NCBI RefSeq assembly: GCF_002234595.1
Contig: NZ_NMUL01000021.1
Coordinates: 1 to 64,000 of the forward strand
Length of the DNA: 64,000 bases
Source: Amycolatopsis vastitatis
GTDB taxonomy: Bacteria > Actinomycetota > Actinomycetes > Mycobacteriales > Pseudonocardiaceae
Reading direction: 5' to 3'
Position 1 is the first letter of the stretch. Each line of letters opens with the position of its first letter. The translations under genes and the position numbers were made by a program. Shown here piece by piece: positions 1 through 9,000 of the stretch. A model generated the notes under the pieces. It worked only from the letters and a program-made list of their open reading frames with translations. It searched no databases and was not told the DNA's origin.

Positions 1-1
1 C

Positions 2-139
2 GTCCGCGGCCTGCTGTTCGAGCCACTCTCCCGCGACGACGTCAAGACCCTCGCCGGCCTGCTGGCGCCGGTGCGAGACCACATGCGCTCGACGCCACCC
101 CGCTCGGCGGCGCCCCGCCGCGGCGCGAAGGGACGATGA
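2..139 (+). CDS. MarR-family regulator, C-terminal fragment
   Basis: Only the last 45 codons lie in the window; the gene continues upstream of base 1. The readable tail has the form LSRDDVKTLAGLLAPVRDHM, which matches the C-terminal dimerisation helix of MarR-type repressors. It is followed by a basic, disordered end. The stop is 38 bases before the next gene on the same strand, so it probably regulates or is co-transcribed with the two dehydrogenases downstream. The winged-helix domain is not visible, so the family call rests on the tail alone. Confidence 0.55.
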   Translation, partial: VRGLLFEPLSRDDVKTLAGLLAPVRDHMRSTPPRSAAPRRGAKGR

Positions 140-177
140 GGACCGCATAGGCCTGAAACCCACCGAGAGGACATCCC

Positions 178-840
178 TTGACCACCATCGCCATCGTCGG
201 AGCGGGACGCGGCCTCGGCGCGTCGGTCGCGCGCCGCTTCGGCACCGCCGGGTTCGCGATCGCCCTGATCTCCCGGAGCCAGGAACGCGTCGGCCGGCTC
301 GCCGCCGAACTCACCGCGGACGGTTTCGCCGCACGCGGCTACGCCGCCGACGTCCGTGACGGTGCAGCCCTGGCCGCCGCACTCGACCGCGCCGGCCAGG
401 AGCTGGGCACGATCGAGGTGCTCGAGTACAGCCCGCTACCGCAGAAGGAGTTCCTGCGGCCGTTGCTGGAGACGACAGCCGCGGACCTCGCCGGCGCGCT
501 GGAGTTCTCCGTGTACGGGCCGGTGACGGCGGTCCACCAGGTGCTGCCGGGCATGCGTGCCCTGGGCCGGGGCACGGTGCTCTTCGTCAACGGCGGCAGC
601 GGCGCGCGCCCCAACCCCAAGGTGGCGGGCACCTCGATCGCCTTCGCCGGGGAGGGAGCGTTTGCGGCGATGTTGCACGAGGCGCTCGCGTCCGAGAACA
701 TCCACGTCGGCCAGCTCATCGTCCCCGGCGCGATCACGCGTGGCCACGCCGGGAAGGACCCCGACGTCCTGGCCTCGCGGCTCTGGGAGATGCACACGGA
801 ACGCGGCGGTTTCCGGGTCTTCGCCGAAGAGATGGGCTGA
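178..840 (+). CDS. Atypical short-chain dehydrogenase (SDR)
   Basis: A 220-residue Rossmann-fold protein. It opens with the nucleotide-binding glycine motif VGAGRGLGASVARRFG, and the TTG start is supported by a GAGAGG ribosome site ending 7 bases upstream. Length and fold fit an NAD(P)-dependent SDR, but the usual Ser-Tyr-x-x-x-Lys active site is not apparent. After the strand-5 Gly-Gly-Ser, the region where YxxxK should fall reads AFAGEGAFA. It may be a non-catalytic or altered-mechanism SDR. The next SDR starts 4 bases after its stop, so the two are almost certainly one operon. Confidence 0.8.
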   Translation: MTTIAIVGAGRGLGASVARRFGTAGFAIALISRSQERVGRLAAELTADGFAARGYAADVRDGAALAAALDRAGQELGTIEVLEYSPLPQKEFLRPLLETTAADLAGALEFSVYGPVTAVHQVLPGMRALGRGTVLFVNGGSGARPNPKVAGTSIAFAGEGAFAAMLHEALASENIHVGQLIVPGAITRGHAGKDPDVLASRLWEMHTERGGFRVFAEEMG

Positions 841-844
841 GCCC

Positions 845-1567
845 ATGGCACGAATCCTGGTCACCGGCGCCACCCAGGGCCTGGGACGCATCACCGCCGA
901 AGAGCTTCTCGCGGGCGGCCACCACGTCGTCGCCCACGGGCGGGGCACCGGGCGGCTGGACGACCTGGCCGCCCGCGGCGCCGACGTGGTCATCGGTGAT
1001 CTCGCCGACCTCGAGCAGACACGGGACATCGCCGAGCAGGTCAACGACCTCGGCCTACTGGACGCCGTGATCCACAACGCCGGTGTCATGACCGGCCCGA
1101 CGATCCTCGCCGTCAACGTGGTCGCGCCCTACCTGCTCACCGCCCTCATCGACCCGCCCGCACGCCTGGTCTACCTCAGCAGCGGCATGCACCGCGGGGG
1201 CCGGGCCGAGCTGACCGGCCTCGACTGGTCAGGGACCCGCCCCACAGCGTCCTATTCGGACAGCAAGCTGATGGTGACCGCGCTCGCCGCCGCCGTCGCC
1301 CGCCGGTGGCCGCGGGTGCGCAGCAACGCCGTCGACCCCGGCTGGGTCCCGACCCGGATGGGTGGCGCGGGCGCCCCCGACGATCTGCGCGAAGGGGCGC
1401 TGACGCAGGTGTGGCTCGCCACCAGCGACGATCCGGAAGCGCTCAGAAGCGGCGGCTACTGGCACCACCGGCGGCACGACGACCGGCATCCGGCGGCCGC
1501 CGACGAGGACTTCCAGGACCGGCTCCTCGACGCCCTCGCCGAGCACACCGGCGTCCGGCTCACCTGA
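845..1567 (+). CDS. Short-chain dehydrogenase/reductase
   Basis: A 240-residue NAD(P)-dependent oxidoreductase. It shows the glycine motif TGATQGLG at the N-terminus, the NAG motif (HNAGVM, about residue 80), and a complete catalytic set with YLSSGM followed by SYSDSK (Tyr and Lys four apart). This ATG is preferred to the long open frame upstream because the protein begins directly at the first beta strand and sits 4 bases behind the previous SDR. The substrate is unknown. The pair may act in detoxification under the upstream MarR regulator, which is an inference from position only. Confidence 0.85.
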   Translation: MARILVTGATQGLGRITAEELLAGGHHVVAHGRGTGRLDDLAARGADVVIGDLADLEQTRDIAEQVNDLGLLDAVIHNAGVMTGPTILAVNVVAPYLLTALIDPPARLVYLSSGMHRGGRAELTGLDWSGTRPTASYSDSKLMVTALAAAVARRWPRVRSNAVDPGWVPTRMGGAGAPDDLREGALTQVWLATSDDPEALRSGGYWHHRRHDDRHPAAADEDFQDRLLDALAEHTGVRLT

Positions 1568-1587
1568 ACGTCGCACCGTCGTCCGGC

Positions 1588-1826
1588 TCCCGACAGGCGG
1601 ACCTCTTCGTTCTCGGCCACGGCCGGGTCGTCGGCAGTGCCCGCGCTCCCGGCCCGCACGGTCGCGAGGTGTCCTTCGAACTCTTGGCACAGCCGCTCGG
1701 CTACCTGCGGATCGGTGCAGGGTTCGGTGGCGAGCTGTGGCATCGCCGCTATGGCCTCTTCCGTGGCGGTGGTTTCGGCGAGGTTCTGCTCCTCGTCGAC
1801 CGAGGCCTCCGGGGCAGCTTCGCCCA
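1588..1826 (-). pseudogene. Remnant of a Na+/H+ antiporter C-terminal tail
   Basis: Read on the minus strand, this 240-base stretch gives a protein-like tail: LAETTATEEAIAAMPQLATE, then DPQVAERLCQEFEGHLATVR, then AENEEVRLSG. From memory this resembles the cytoplasmic end of CPA1-type Na+/H+ antiporters, which often finish EELRLSG. There is no membrane part, no convincing start, and no stop near RLSG; the frame just runs into the antisense of the SDR. The hydrolase gene occupies the place where the rest should be. It is probably a decayed fragment. The assignment is tentative. Confidence 0.35.
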
Positions 1827-1844
1827 GCGGACCGCGGCCGGCTG

Positions 1845-2699
1845 TTATCGGGCGAGGAATTCGAGGGCCTTGGCGACGAACCGGTCGTGGAACTGGAAGA
1901 TGCCGCCGTGGCCGGCGTCGGGGTAGATCACCAGTTCGCTGTCCGGCAGCCGCCGGGCCAGGTCGTGCGTGTTCTTCGTCGGCACCATCCGGTCGTGGTC
2001 CCCGTTGGCGACCAGCACGGGCTGGTGGATGACGGAGAGGTCGGACGGCTTTTCCAGGCCCCAGCGGTGGATGGCCTTGAGCTGGGCGACGTAGGCCCTC
2101 GGCGCGATCGACTTGTCGCGGTTGTTCTTGCGTTCCTTCAACCGGGCCAGGAACTCCTTGCCCGCCCGCTTCCCGTTCGCCGTCCGGGTGAAGAACAGGA
2201 ACTGTTTCGGGTCCTGCAGCGTCAGCAGCGCCCGGACGGTGTCGAGGTTCGAAATCCTGGTGACGTTCTTGATGCCCTCTCCCCCGGCGGGGCCGGTGCC
2301 GGCGATGATCAGCTTGCGGACCAGGTCCGGTTCGGTCTGGGCGATCACCTGGGCGATCATGCCGCCCATCGAGAAGCCGAGGAGGTCGACCTTCGTCAGG
2401 CCGAGGGCACGGATGAAGGTGACGGCGTCGGCCGCCATCGCCTGGATCGACTTCGGGGTGGTGCCGGTGGACGCGCCGACGCCGCGGTTGTCGAAGGCGA
2501 TGACCCGGTGGTGCGCGGCGATGCCGTCGACGACGCGCGGGTCCCAGTTGTCCAGGACCGCGGCCAGGTGGGTCAGGAAGACGACCGGGACCCCGGTCTT
2601 GGGGCCGAGCTCGCGGTAGGCGAAGTCGACGCCGCCGGCGGAGACGGTGCGGGTCGGCGCGTCCTGATAGGACGATGTGACGTCTTGCTTGCTGTTCAT
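1845..2699 (-). CDS. Alpha/beta hydrolase (tandem copy 2)
   Basis: A 284-residue alpha/beta hydrolase with no signal peptide. The nucleophile elbow is GFSMGG at about residue 110. The acid is in GDHD (about 230) and the histidine in DAGHGG near the C-terminus. The oxyanion-side HL of the first loop and DNRGVG are also present. It follows a paralogous hydrolase by 17 bases, so both are probably translated from one mRNA controlled by the TetR protein upstream. Members of this group act as esterases, haloperoxidase-like enzymes or C-C hydrolases, and the substrate cannot be told from sequence. Confidence 0.85.
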   Translation of the reverse strand: MNSKQDVTSSYQDAPTRTVSAGGVDFAYRELGPKTGVPVVFLTHLAAVLDNWDPRVVDGIAAHHRVIAFDNRGVGASTGTTPKSIQAMAADAVTFIRALGLTKVDLLGFSMGGMIAQVIAQTEPDLVRKLIIAGTGPAGGEGIKNVTRISNLDTVRALLTLQDPKQFLFFTRTANGKRAGKEFLARLKERKNNRDKSIAPRAYVAQLKAIHRWGLEKPSDLSVIHQPVLVANGDHDRMVPTKNTHDLARRLPDSELVIYPDAGHGGIFQFHDRFVAKALEFLAR

Positions 2700-2716
2700 G
2701 GTTTTGTCCTTGGTGT

Positions 2717-3568
2717 TCAGTGGCCGAGGAAGAGGTTCACCTGGGCGGCGAACTCGTCGATGTGCTGGAACAGGAAGGCGTGCCCGGCGTCGCTGTAGAG
2801 GACCAGGGTGGAGTCGGGGACCTGCTCGACCGCCTTGTAGGAACCGATGGCCGGGATCATCACGTCGTGGATCCCGTTGGCGTACAGGACGGGCCGGCCG
2901 ATCGCCTGCAGCTGGGCCTTGAGCTGGTCCCATTCCACGGCCAGCAACCGCGCCACGGCGGCGAGCTGTCCCTGGGCGGCTTCCTCGGTGACCGCGGGAC
3001 CGCCTGCCTCCAGGCGCTTGGCGACCTTCCCGAGGTGGTCGAGGCCGGCGGCGCGGGCCGGGCCGGTTTCCGGGTAGAAGAGGTAGAGCAGGTCTTCGGC
3101 GTCCGCGTTCGGCTTGGCCATGATGGACAGCACGCGCTCCCCCATCTCCGGGGTACCGGGCGCGACACCCGGCCCGCTGCTGCCCGCGACGACGATCTTG
3201 CGCACCAGACCGGGCCGGCGGAGCGCGACCAGCTGCGCCACGATGCCGCCGAGCGACCAGCCGAGCAGGTCGACCTGCCCCAGCCCGAGGGCCTCGACGA
3301 ACTCGATCGCGCCGTCGGCGAACCCTTCCGCGGTGTCGCGCGGCTCGCCGCCGGTGTACCCGATGCCGACGTTGTCGAACAGGATCACGTCGCGGTCCGC
3401 GGCGAGCCGGTCGACGAACTCCGGGTCCCACCAGTCGATGGTGCCGCGGAACCGCATCAGCAGGACCAGCGGCACGCCACCCCGCGGACCGGTGCGGCGA
3501 TAGGTGAAGACCGCGGAAGGACCCGCGGCGGTGTGGTTCTCGAGGGTGTCAGCCGGGTACGTCGTCAT
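2717..3568 (-). CDS. Alpha/beta hydrolase (tandem copy 1)
   Basis: A 283-residue cytoplasmic hydrolase, paralogous to the gene that follows it. The catalytic triad is Ser in GWSLGG, Asp in NGIHD and His in DAGHAF. The first-strand loop reads MRFRGTIDWWDP in place of the more common HGxPG. The ATG lies a few bases from a palindromic AT-rich operator, so a repressor bound there would overlap the promoter or ribosome site. First gene of a two-gene unit, predicted to be repressed by the TetR gene next door. Confidence 0.85.
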   Translation of the reverse strand: MTTYPADTLENHTAAGPSAVFTYRRTGPRGGVPLVLLMRFRGTIDWWDPEFVDRLAADRDVILFDNVGIGYTGGEPRDTAEGFADGAIEFVEALGLGQVDLLGWSLGGIVAQLVALRRPGLVRKIVVAGSSGPGVAPGTPEMGERVLSIMAKPNADAEDLLYLFYPETGPARAAGLDHLGKVAKRLEAGGPAVTEEAAQGQLAAVARLLAVEWDQLKAQLQAIGRPVLYANGIHDVMIPAIGSYKAVEQVPDSTLVLYSDAGHAFLFQHIDEFAAQVNLFLGH

Positions 3569-3575
3569 GCTTCAT

Positions 3576-3589
3576 ATTATGACCATAAT
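3576..3589. promoter_or_regulatory. TetR operator, hydrolase promoter
   Basis: ATTATGACCATAAT is a near-perfect palindrome, and it is very AT-rich for this genome. It lies just upstream of the start of the first tandem hydrolase. The same core occurs twice upstream of the TetR gene, which makes it the probable binding site of that repressor. Confidence 0.65.
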
Positions 3590-3644
3590 TCTATGAGCGG
3601 TGCAAGCACCCCTCCCCGAGCGGGCGATGCGGCCGACCCGGCGG

Positions 3645-4244
3645 TCAGCCCTCGGACGCGGCGTTCAGCACGGTCAGCGCGTTGCGGACACCCTGCTCCA
3701 GGATGTCGTCCGACAGCTGCCGGTCGGCCAGGGCGCGAGCGAGCTGCAGGGTCCCGACCATCAGGGCGTAGATACCGAGAGTCTTGGTGCGCGCCGACGG
3801 CGGGTCATGCGGCGCCAGACGGGCGGCGATGTCGTCGATCACAGCCAGCACACTGCCGGTGTAGGTCTCCTTCGTCGGATCCGCGCAGCGGCTGATCTCG
3901 TCCAGGAGCGCCGCGGACGGGCAGCCCTCTTCGGGGTTGTCGCGGTGTTCGGGCGAGAGGTACGTCCGCACCATCCGCTCGACGCCGTCGCGGCCGGCCG
4001 GGAACGAGGCGAGCCACTCGCGCTGGCCGCGCAGCTGCTCGGAGACCACGGTGGCGACCAGGTCCTCTTTGGACTCGAAGTGGGCGTAGAACGCACCGTT
4101 CGTCAGGCCCGCGTCCTTCATGAGCGTGGCGACCCCGGAACCGTCGATCCCGTCGCGCTTGAGCCGGCGCCCGGCCGTCTCGATGATCCGCTGCCGCGTC
4201 GCCTGCTTGTGCTCTTTCGCGTACCGGACCACACGCGCCTCCAC
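3645..4244 (-). CDS. TetR/AcrR-family repressor
   Basis: A 199-residue regulator. The N-terminal helix-turn-helix reads TRQRIIETAGRRL, then VATLMKDAGLTNGAFYAHFE, with the classic FYAHFESKEDL end. The C-terminal ligand domain contains NPEEGCPSAAL, typical of the YcdC/PA2196-like group. The GTG start is chosen because no in-frame ATG follows the ribosome site; an ATG 13 bases upstream is out of frame. It lies between the hydrolase pair and a divergent quinone-oxidoreductase-like gene. Three matching operators mark both targets and probable autoregulation. The inducer is unknown, possibly a reactive electrophile or quinone. Confidence 0.9.
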   Translation of the reverse strand: MEARVVRYAKEHKQATRQRIIETAGRRLKRDGIDGSGVATLMKDAGLTNGAFYAHFESKEDLVATVVSEQLRGQREWLASFPAGRDGVERMVRTYLSPEHRDNPEEGCPSAALLDEISRCADPTKETYTGSVLAVIDDIAARLAPHDPPSARTKTLGIYALMVGTLQLARALADRQLSDDILEQGVRNALTVLNAASEG

Positions 4245-4260
4245 TCGATGCCCTCATGTT

Positions 4261-4274
4261 AGTACGATCATAAT
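4261..4274. promoter_or_regulatory. TetR operator, proximal to TetR gene
   Basis: AGTACGATCATAAT matches the operator 61 bases further on (AGTATGATCATAAT) at 13 of 14 positions, and shares the CATAAT half with the site at 3576. It sits 17 bases upstream of the TetR start and probably mediates autoregulation. Confidence 0.6.
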
Positions 4275-4321
4275 CCAAGTTCGGCCACACCCTTGCATCC
4301 GAGCCCGCCCAGACATATTGT

Positions 4322-4335
4322 AGTATGATCATAAT
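4322..4335. promoter_or_regulatory. TetR operator, proximal to oxidoreductase
   Basis: AGTATGATCATAAT, centred on ATGATCAT, lies about 20 bases upstream of the oxidoreductase start and overlaps its likely -10 region. It is the third copy of the operator shared by the regulator, the hydrolases and this gene. Confidence 0.65.
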
Positions 4336-4354
4336 CTAAAGGTGGGTGGCTGAG

Positions 4355-5365
4355 ATGAAGGCGTTCGTCGTCGATCGCTACGGCAAGAACGGCAACACAC
4401 TGCGGGCCGGCGACGTGCCGGAGCCCGCCGTCGGCGAGCACGACGTGCTGGTCCAGGTGCACGCCGCCGGGGTCAACGCCCTGGACTCGAAGATCAGGGA
4501 CGGGGAGTTCAAGCTCTTCCTCCCCTACCGTCCGCCGTTCGTCCTGGGCGACGACGTCGCCGGGGTCGTGGTCCGCGCCGGCGCCCGCGTGCGCGAGTTC
4601 AAGCCCGGCGACGAGGTCTACGCGCGCCCGGACAAGGACCGGATCGGCACCTTCGCCGAGTTCATCGCCGTCCACGAAGACGACCTGGCCCTGAAGCCGA
4701 AGCGCCTCACGATGGAAGAAGCCGCTTCCCTGCCGCTGGTCGGCTTGACCGCCTGGCAGGCACTGATCGAACTCGCCCACCTGCGAAAGGGACAGAAGGT
4801 CTTCATCCAGGCCGGTTCCGGTGGCGTGGGGACGTTCGCGATCCAGCTGGCGAAGCACCTCGGCGCGACCGTCGCCACGACCACGAGCACCGCCAACGTC
4901 GACCTGGTCGAGCGCCTCGGCGCGGACATCGTGATCGACTACCGCAAGGACGACTTCGAAGCCATCCTGCACGACTACGACGTGGTCCTGCACAGCCTCG
5001 ACAGCGAGGCGCTCAAGAAGTCCCTGCGGATCCTGAAGCCCGGCGGCAAGCTCATCTCCCTCTCCGGCCCGCCCGACCCGGACTTCGCCAGGGAGATGGG
5101 AAAGCCGTGGATCCTGCGCCCGGCAACGCGCGTGCTGAGCCACGGAATCCGGACGGCGGCCAAACGCCGTCACGTGGACTACTCGTTCCTCTTCATGCGA
5201 GCCGGCGGGGCCCAGCTCCGCGAGATCACCTCCCTCGTCGACGCCGGGGTCATCGAGCCGGTCGTCGACCGCGTCTTCCCCTTCGACGCCACCAACGAGG
5301 CCATGGCCTACGTCGACAAAGGACGCGCCAAAGGCAAGGTCGTCGTCACGGTGCGCCGGAGCTAA
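4355..5365 (+). CDS. NADPH:quinone oxidoreductase-like (zeta-crystallin MDR)
   Basis: A 336-residue zinc-independent medium-chain dehydrogenase. The GroES-like half carries the NALDSKIRDG loop, LGDDVAGVV and FKPGDEVYA. The nucleotide-binding half carries AGSGGVGTFAIQLAKHLGA. No structural or catalytic zinc cysteines are seen, which fits the quinone-reductase or enone-reductase subgroup that uses NADPH. The ATG is preferred over a GTG nine bases upstream because GGTGGG then lies at good spacing. It diverges from the TetR gene over two operators, so it is probably induced with the hydrolases as a detoxification set. Confidence 0.85.
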   Translation: MKAFVVDRYGKNGNTLRAGDVPEPAVGEHDVLVQVHAAGVNALDSKIRDGEFKLFLPYRPPFVLGDDVAGVVVRAGARVREFKPGDEVYARPDKDRIGTFAEFIAVHEDDLALKPKRLTMEEAASLPLVGLTAWQALIELAHLRKGQKVFIQAGSGGVGTFAIQLAKHLGATVATTTSTANVDLVERLGADIVIDYRKDDFEAILHDYDVVLHSLDSEALKKSLRILKPGGKLISLSGPPDPDFAREMGKPWILRPATRVLSHGIRTAAKRRHVDYSFLFMRAGGAQLREITSLVDAGVIEPVVDRVFPFDATNEAMAYVDKGRAKGKVVVTVRRS

Positions 5366-6093
5366 GGGCCGTGCTCTCCGGCGATTGCCCGGTACACGGG
5401 CCGGAGCAGCTCGGCGACGTCTTCGCCGCCGACCGTGATCGCGAACGGCGGGGCCTGGTCCAGGAGCGCGTCGAACGACGTTCGCGGCGCGGGCAACGGT
5501 GCCGCGCCGCCCAGGCCCGGGGCCTGACCGCAGTCGAAGAAGGTGTCCATGACGTCGGTCAGGGCCGGAGACCTGTCGTCGGGATCGAGCGGCTCGGCGG
5601 AGATGAGCCGGTTCTTCAGCTCCTCGAGCAGAGTTTCACGGTTCCGGCCGCGCAGAGCGAGGACGGTGAACGGATCGTCGGCGACCCGCGCCACGAGCGC
5701 GGAGAACACGGCGTTCAGGTGGCCGCACGGCACCTCGGCGGCCGGGCAGGTGCAGTCCAGTGACACCTCCCGCGCCGACGACGGGAACAAGGGCAGCCGG
5801 ACCGCCTTGAAGATCTCTTCGACGTCCCGGGGCAGCTCGCCGCCGAGCAGCAGGACCGTGGACGACGCTTTCGCGGCGAGGGCATGGGTGATCGCCGCCC
5901 AGTCCGTTTTCCCGAACGCCGTCAGCCCGATCCTCACCTGGTGAGGGCGGCCGTCCTGCACCGTCGCGTCGACGCGCCCGGCGCCGACCGCCAAGGACAC
6001 GACACTCCCCTGGCCCTTCGCGGGCAGGAGGACGCCGATCGCCGTCAACGCCCGGACGAACCGGGCCGGCCACCAAGGGAGTGGCTCAGTCAT
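5362..6093 (-). CDS. SWIM zinc-finger protein
   Basis: A 243-residue protein whose recognisable part is a SWIM zinc motif, CTCPAAEVPCGH (CxC...CxH), in the middle of the chain. SWIM domains bind DNA or protein. In actinobacteria they commonly sit beside SNF2/RapA-type helicases, as here. Its start overlaps the end of the helicase gene by 8 bases (ATGACTGA), so the two are translationally coupled with the helicase first. The 3' end overlaps the convergent oxidoreductase by 4 bases. The exact role is unknown; presumably it is an accessory subunit of the helicase. Confidence 0.85.
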   Translation of the reverse strand: MTEPLPWWPARFVRALTAIGVLLPAKGQGSVVSLAVGAGRVDATVQDGRPHQVRIGLTAFGKTDWAAITHALAAKASSTVLLLGGELPRDVEEIFKAVRLPLFPSSAREVSLDCTCPAAEVPCGHLNAVFSALVARVADDPFTVLALRGRNRETLLEELKNRLISAEPLDPDDRSPALTDVMDTFFDCGQAPGLGGAAPLPAPRTSFDALLDQAPPFAITVGGEDVAELLRPVYRAIAGEHGP

Positions 6094-9000
6094 CGATCGC
6101 TTCCTCTCCCAGGGTGAGCACCCCGCGCAGGGCGTCCGTGGACAGTTCGGTGAGCCAGCCGTCGCCCTCGCCGACGACCATGCCCGCGAGCGCGCGTTTC
6201 TTGGCGATCAGGCTGTCGATGCGTTCCTCGATGGTGCCCGGGCAGACGAACTTCCGGACCTGGACGGTGCGTCCCTGCCCGATCCGGAAGGCCCGGTCGG
6301 TGGCCTGGTTTTCCACGGCCGGGTTCCACCAGCGGTCCAGGTGCAGGACCTGGCTGGCGGCGGTCAGCGTGAGCCCGGAGCCGCCGGCCTTGAGCGAGAG
6401 CAGGAGGATCCGCGGCCCGTCGTCGGCCTGGAAGCGTTCCACGATCGCGTCTCGCGACCCTTTGGCCAGGCCACCGTGCAAAAACGCCACTTCGGCGCCG
6501 AGCCGCTCCGACAGATGGGGCACGAGCATGTGGCCGAATTCGGTGTACTGCGTGAAGCACAGGACGCGATCGCCCGACGCCAGGATTTCCGTCAGCACTT
6601 CTTCGAGGCGGACGACCTTGCCGGAGCGGCGCCCGATCGGGGAGCCGTCGTGCAGCAGGTGCGCGGGGTGGTTGCAGACCTGCTTGAGTTTCGTGATCGC
6701 GGCGAGGATGTTGCCGCGGCGCTTGATGCCCTGGCTGTTCTCGATCTTCTTCATCATTTCGTCGACGATCGCGCAGTACAGCGTGCCCTGTTCGCGGGTG
6801 AGCCGGTATTCCTGCCGGATTTCGATCTTTTCCGGGAGCTCGGGGACGATCGAGGGGTCCGTCTTCACCCGGCGCAGCAGGTACGGCTGGGTGAGCCGGC
6901 GCAGCGCGGCGGCCGTGGCGGTGTCGCCGCCGCGCTCGATCGGGGCCGCGAACCGTTGCCGGAACTCGAACCTGCTGCCGAGCAGCCCGGGGTTGAGCAG
7001 GTCCAGCACCGACCACAGGTCCGCCAGCCGGTTTTCCACCGGGGTGCCGGTCAGCGCGAGCCGGTGCCCGGCCGTGAACCGCCGCACCGCCTTGGCCGTC
7101 GCGGTGTCGGCGTTCTTGATGGCGTGCGCTTCGTCGAGCACCAGGCGCCGCCAGGTGAACGCCTCGAGCTCGTCGGCGTCACGGGCGGCGGTGGCGTAGG
7201 TCGTGACGACGAGGTCGGCCGCCGCGACCTGCCCGGCGAGCACGTCCCCGTGCGCGCGGGCGCTGCCGTGGTGGGCGTGGACACGCAGGCCCGGGGCGAA
7301 GTTCGCCGCCTCCCGCTGCCACATGCCGACCAGCGACATCGGGCACAGCACCAGCGTCGGACGGCGATCACCGTCCGCCCGCTCGACGGCCTCGAGCGCC
7401 AGCGTCTGGACGGTCTTGCCGAGGCCCATGTCGTCGGCCAGGCACGCACCGAGCCCCAGCGCCGCCATGAACGCCAGCCAGGCGACCCCCCGCTGCTGGT
7501 AGGGGCGCAGCGTGGCCCGGAACGACGGCGGCAGCTCGACCGTCCGCAGGGCCCGGTCGACCCGCCCGGCCAGGACGTCCCCGACCCAGCCGTCGGCGCT
7601 GACGTCGGTGACCGGGAGCGGCGTCTCCCGCGCGAGGTGGACGAGCTCCAGCAGTTCGGCCGCGGTGGGGCGGTCGCCGGACCGGTGCGGGTCGCGGCGC
7701 AGGAACTCGAGACCGGCGCGGAGCCGGTCGGCGTCGACGCTGATCCACCTCCCCCGCAGCCGCACCAGCGGCGTTTTCGCCGCGACGAGCATGGCCAGTT
7801 CCTCCGCGCCGATCTCGTCGTCGCCGACCGCGATCGACCAGCGGAACCCGCCCAGCTCGTCGCGGCCCACCCGGCTGCGGGCGACGACCTGCTCGGCGGG
7901 CGTACTGCGGACGGACAGGCGTAGCCCGAGCCGGCGCCTGCCGTCCCAGGTGGCCGGAAGCTGCACTTCGAACCCGGCCTCGACCAGCCGGGTCGCGCCC
8001 GAGGTGAGGAACCGTTCGGCTTCCTCGACGGTCAGGTCGTACTCGGACGGCTGGGTCCTGCGCAACGCCGGTGCCAGCATCGGTTCCACCAGCGCGGCCC
8101 GGCCCAGCTCGGCGACGAACAGCCCCTTCGGGTCCCGGACCAGCCCGTTCGCCCGGCCCGACCAGATCTGCCCCGCCGACAGCAGCAAGCTCGGATCGGC
8201 CGTCGCCCGCAGAAGGAACTGCAGCTGCCACTTGGTGCCGTTGCCGGTCAGGTCGTCGGGATCGTCCTCGGCCGGCTGACGCAGCGTGCCGACCTCGGCC
8301 AGCCGGAAACACGCCCGGCCGTCGACGATGTCGGTATCGGCGACCTCGTCCCACTTCGCGACGGCGTCGGCCAGGACACCGAGCTCACCCAGCGGCAGCT
8401 CGACGCGGGGAATGCCGCCCTGCAAAGCGGACAGCCACACCCCGGCCGCGGCCCGGCCCCCGCCCAGGTCGACGGGCGGGTCCGCCCGCGCCAGCCGGTC
8501 CCGGACCGCCGCGTCGACCAAGGCATGAAGGGCGTCGGTGACGAGCGCGCGCGGCGAGGCCCCGGTGAGCGGCGCGATCTGCTCGGCCCGCCCGACCGGC
8601 GGCATGGCCGCGACCAGCGCGTCGAACGCGACGAAATCCACGCCCTGGAGCACCGGTCGCCACCGCGCCTCCGCCGCATCGCCCTGGCGGACCAGCGTCG
8701 GCAGCACCCGTCCACGCCGCACCAGCTCCGCGGCCAGGCGGGCCACCGCCCGCAGGTAGGTCACCGAAGAGCCGTAGGTGGCCGAGTCGTCGAGGTCGTC
8801 CAGCTCGGTCGCGTCCACGACCAGCGCGGGCACCGACCACGGCCGCAGCGACGGCGCCGGGCCACGCCGCTTGCCGCCCGCCGCCGCCTCGGAGGAGGCG
8901 AGCGGCCGGTTCGCCCGCGACGGCAGCAGCAACGTCGCCGAGGTGGGCTTTCCGGGATGCAGCGCGGTCAGGTCCGCGCTGGAGACCGCGAACGGATGCG

